The notes under the pieces were generated by a model. That model was given only the letters and a program-made list of their open reading frames with translations. It ran no database searches and had not been told where the DNA came from. Positions 6,593 through 6,923 of a DNA stretch of 6,923 nucleotides are shown in pieces. How positions within the stretch are numbered: position 1 is the first letter of the stretch; every line of letters starts with the position of its first letter. A program made the position numbers and the translations under genes. The stretch is from Chloroflexota bacterium (GTDB lineage Bacteria; Chloroflexota; Anaerolineae; Anaerolineales; Anaerolineaceae), in contig JAKOSR010000041.1 in NCBI GenBank assembly GCA_029777225.1, positions 1 through 6,923 on the forward strand, read 5' to 3'.

Positions 6593-6923
6593 ATGCCATT
6601 AAGCACTTACCTGAAAGAAGAGACCATCATCTTGGGATTGGAGGCTGAAACCAGCGCCGATGTCATTACCCAATTGGGTAAAAAGCTGGAAGAAGCCGGC
6701 CTTGTCAAGGACAGCTTCGTGCAGGCCGCCCTCACGCGCGAGAAGACCCTACCTACCGGGCTCCCTCTCGGCGGTGAGATCAACGCCGCCATCCCTCACA
6801 CCGACATCGAGCACGTGCTTAAGTCCGGCGTAGCGATGGCCACGCTTGTAAAGCCAGTCACCTTCCAAAACATGGTCCTCCCCACTGAGGCTGTTGAAGT
6901 GCGCATCGCGTTTTTATTGGCCC
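6593..6923 (+). CDS. PTS EIIA type-2 (fructose/galactitol-type) component (partial, C-terminus off the right edge)
   Basis: The frame from the ATG at 6593 stays open to the edge, giving 110 residues of a family usually about 150 long. It begins MPLSTYLKEETIILGLEA and contains REKTLPTGLPLGG (49-61) followed by NAAIPHTDIEHV (64-75). His69 in IPHTD matches the phospho-accepting histidine of EIIA type-2 domains (PtsN/FruA/GatA group); the PTGLP...AIPHTD wording is most like galactitol-type EIIA (GatA). Such proteins relay phosphate from HPr to EIIB during sugar or polyol uptake. Two purine-rich stretches precede it: GGAGGA (6575-6580, 12 bases away) and GGAAAA (6583-6588), so initiation strength is uncertain. 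It lies 59 bp after E2 without a terminator. EIIB and EIIC genes would be expected next, beyond the window. A purely regulatory PtsN-like role is the alternative. Confidence 0.88.
   Translation, partial: MPLSTYLKEETIILGLEAETSADVITQLGKKLEEAGLVKDSFVQAALTREKTLPTGLPLGGEINAAIPHTDIEHVLKSGVAMATLVKPVTFQNMVLPTEAVEVRIAFLLA

Noticed and set aside
5982..6599. Long antisense frame (205 codons) opposite E2
   Set aside because: It lies opposite a gene with full catalytic motifs, and its translation shows no recognisable domain; long antisense frames are common opposite GC-rich genes.

Overview
The window looks like chromosomal DNA of a moderately GC-rich bacterium. Lipoproteins and membrane-anchored proteins with Pro/Thr/Ala-rich linkers, a LysM-M23 envelope protein and a compact catabolic operon together suggest a member of the Chloroflexota (Anaerolineae-like). 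This assignment rests on protein style only and is tentative. There are two divergent blocks separated by a 204-bp control region (1959-2162). No RNA genes, mobile elements or CRISPR repeats were seen.

Left block, minus strand (1-1958): a lipoprotein with a LysM domain, a middle region resembling a lytic transglycosylase fold that has lost its catalytic Glu, and an M23 zinc endopeptidase domain. It overlaps the start of a second gene that runs off the left edge. That gene encodes a basic cytoplasmic tail, one transmembrane helix and the start of a Pro/Thr-rich extracytoplasmic linker. Both appear to be cell-envelope proteins, and the overlap suggests translational coupling.

Right block, plus strand (2163-6923): a tightly packed set of a SorC-family sugar-sensing regulator, E1 alpha, E1 beta and E2 of a thiamine- and lipoate-dependent 2-oxoacid/acetoin dehydrogenase complex, and the first 110 residues of a type-2 PTS EIIA protein of the fructose/galactitol kind. 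The regulator is preceded by a good promoter whose -10 and start region is overlapped by a perfect 12-bp palindrome, a likely autoregulatory operator. No terminator separates the regulator from the E1/E2 genes. A perfect 11-bp inverted repeat lies between E2 and EIIA and may adjust expression of the transport part.

How the genes may work together: a sugar or polyol could be taken up and phosphorylated by the PTS that begins at the right edge, its phosphate ester sensed by the SorC-type protein, and a downstream 2-oxo or diketone intermediate cleaved oxidatively to an acyl-CoA by the E1/E2 complex. An E3 subunit is not in the window. The substrate is unknown. The linkage of a complete E1/E2 set to a sugar-PTS gene under a sugar-phosphate regulator is the most interesting point, followed by two peripheral-subunit-binding domains in tandem in E2, the first of them degenerate.
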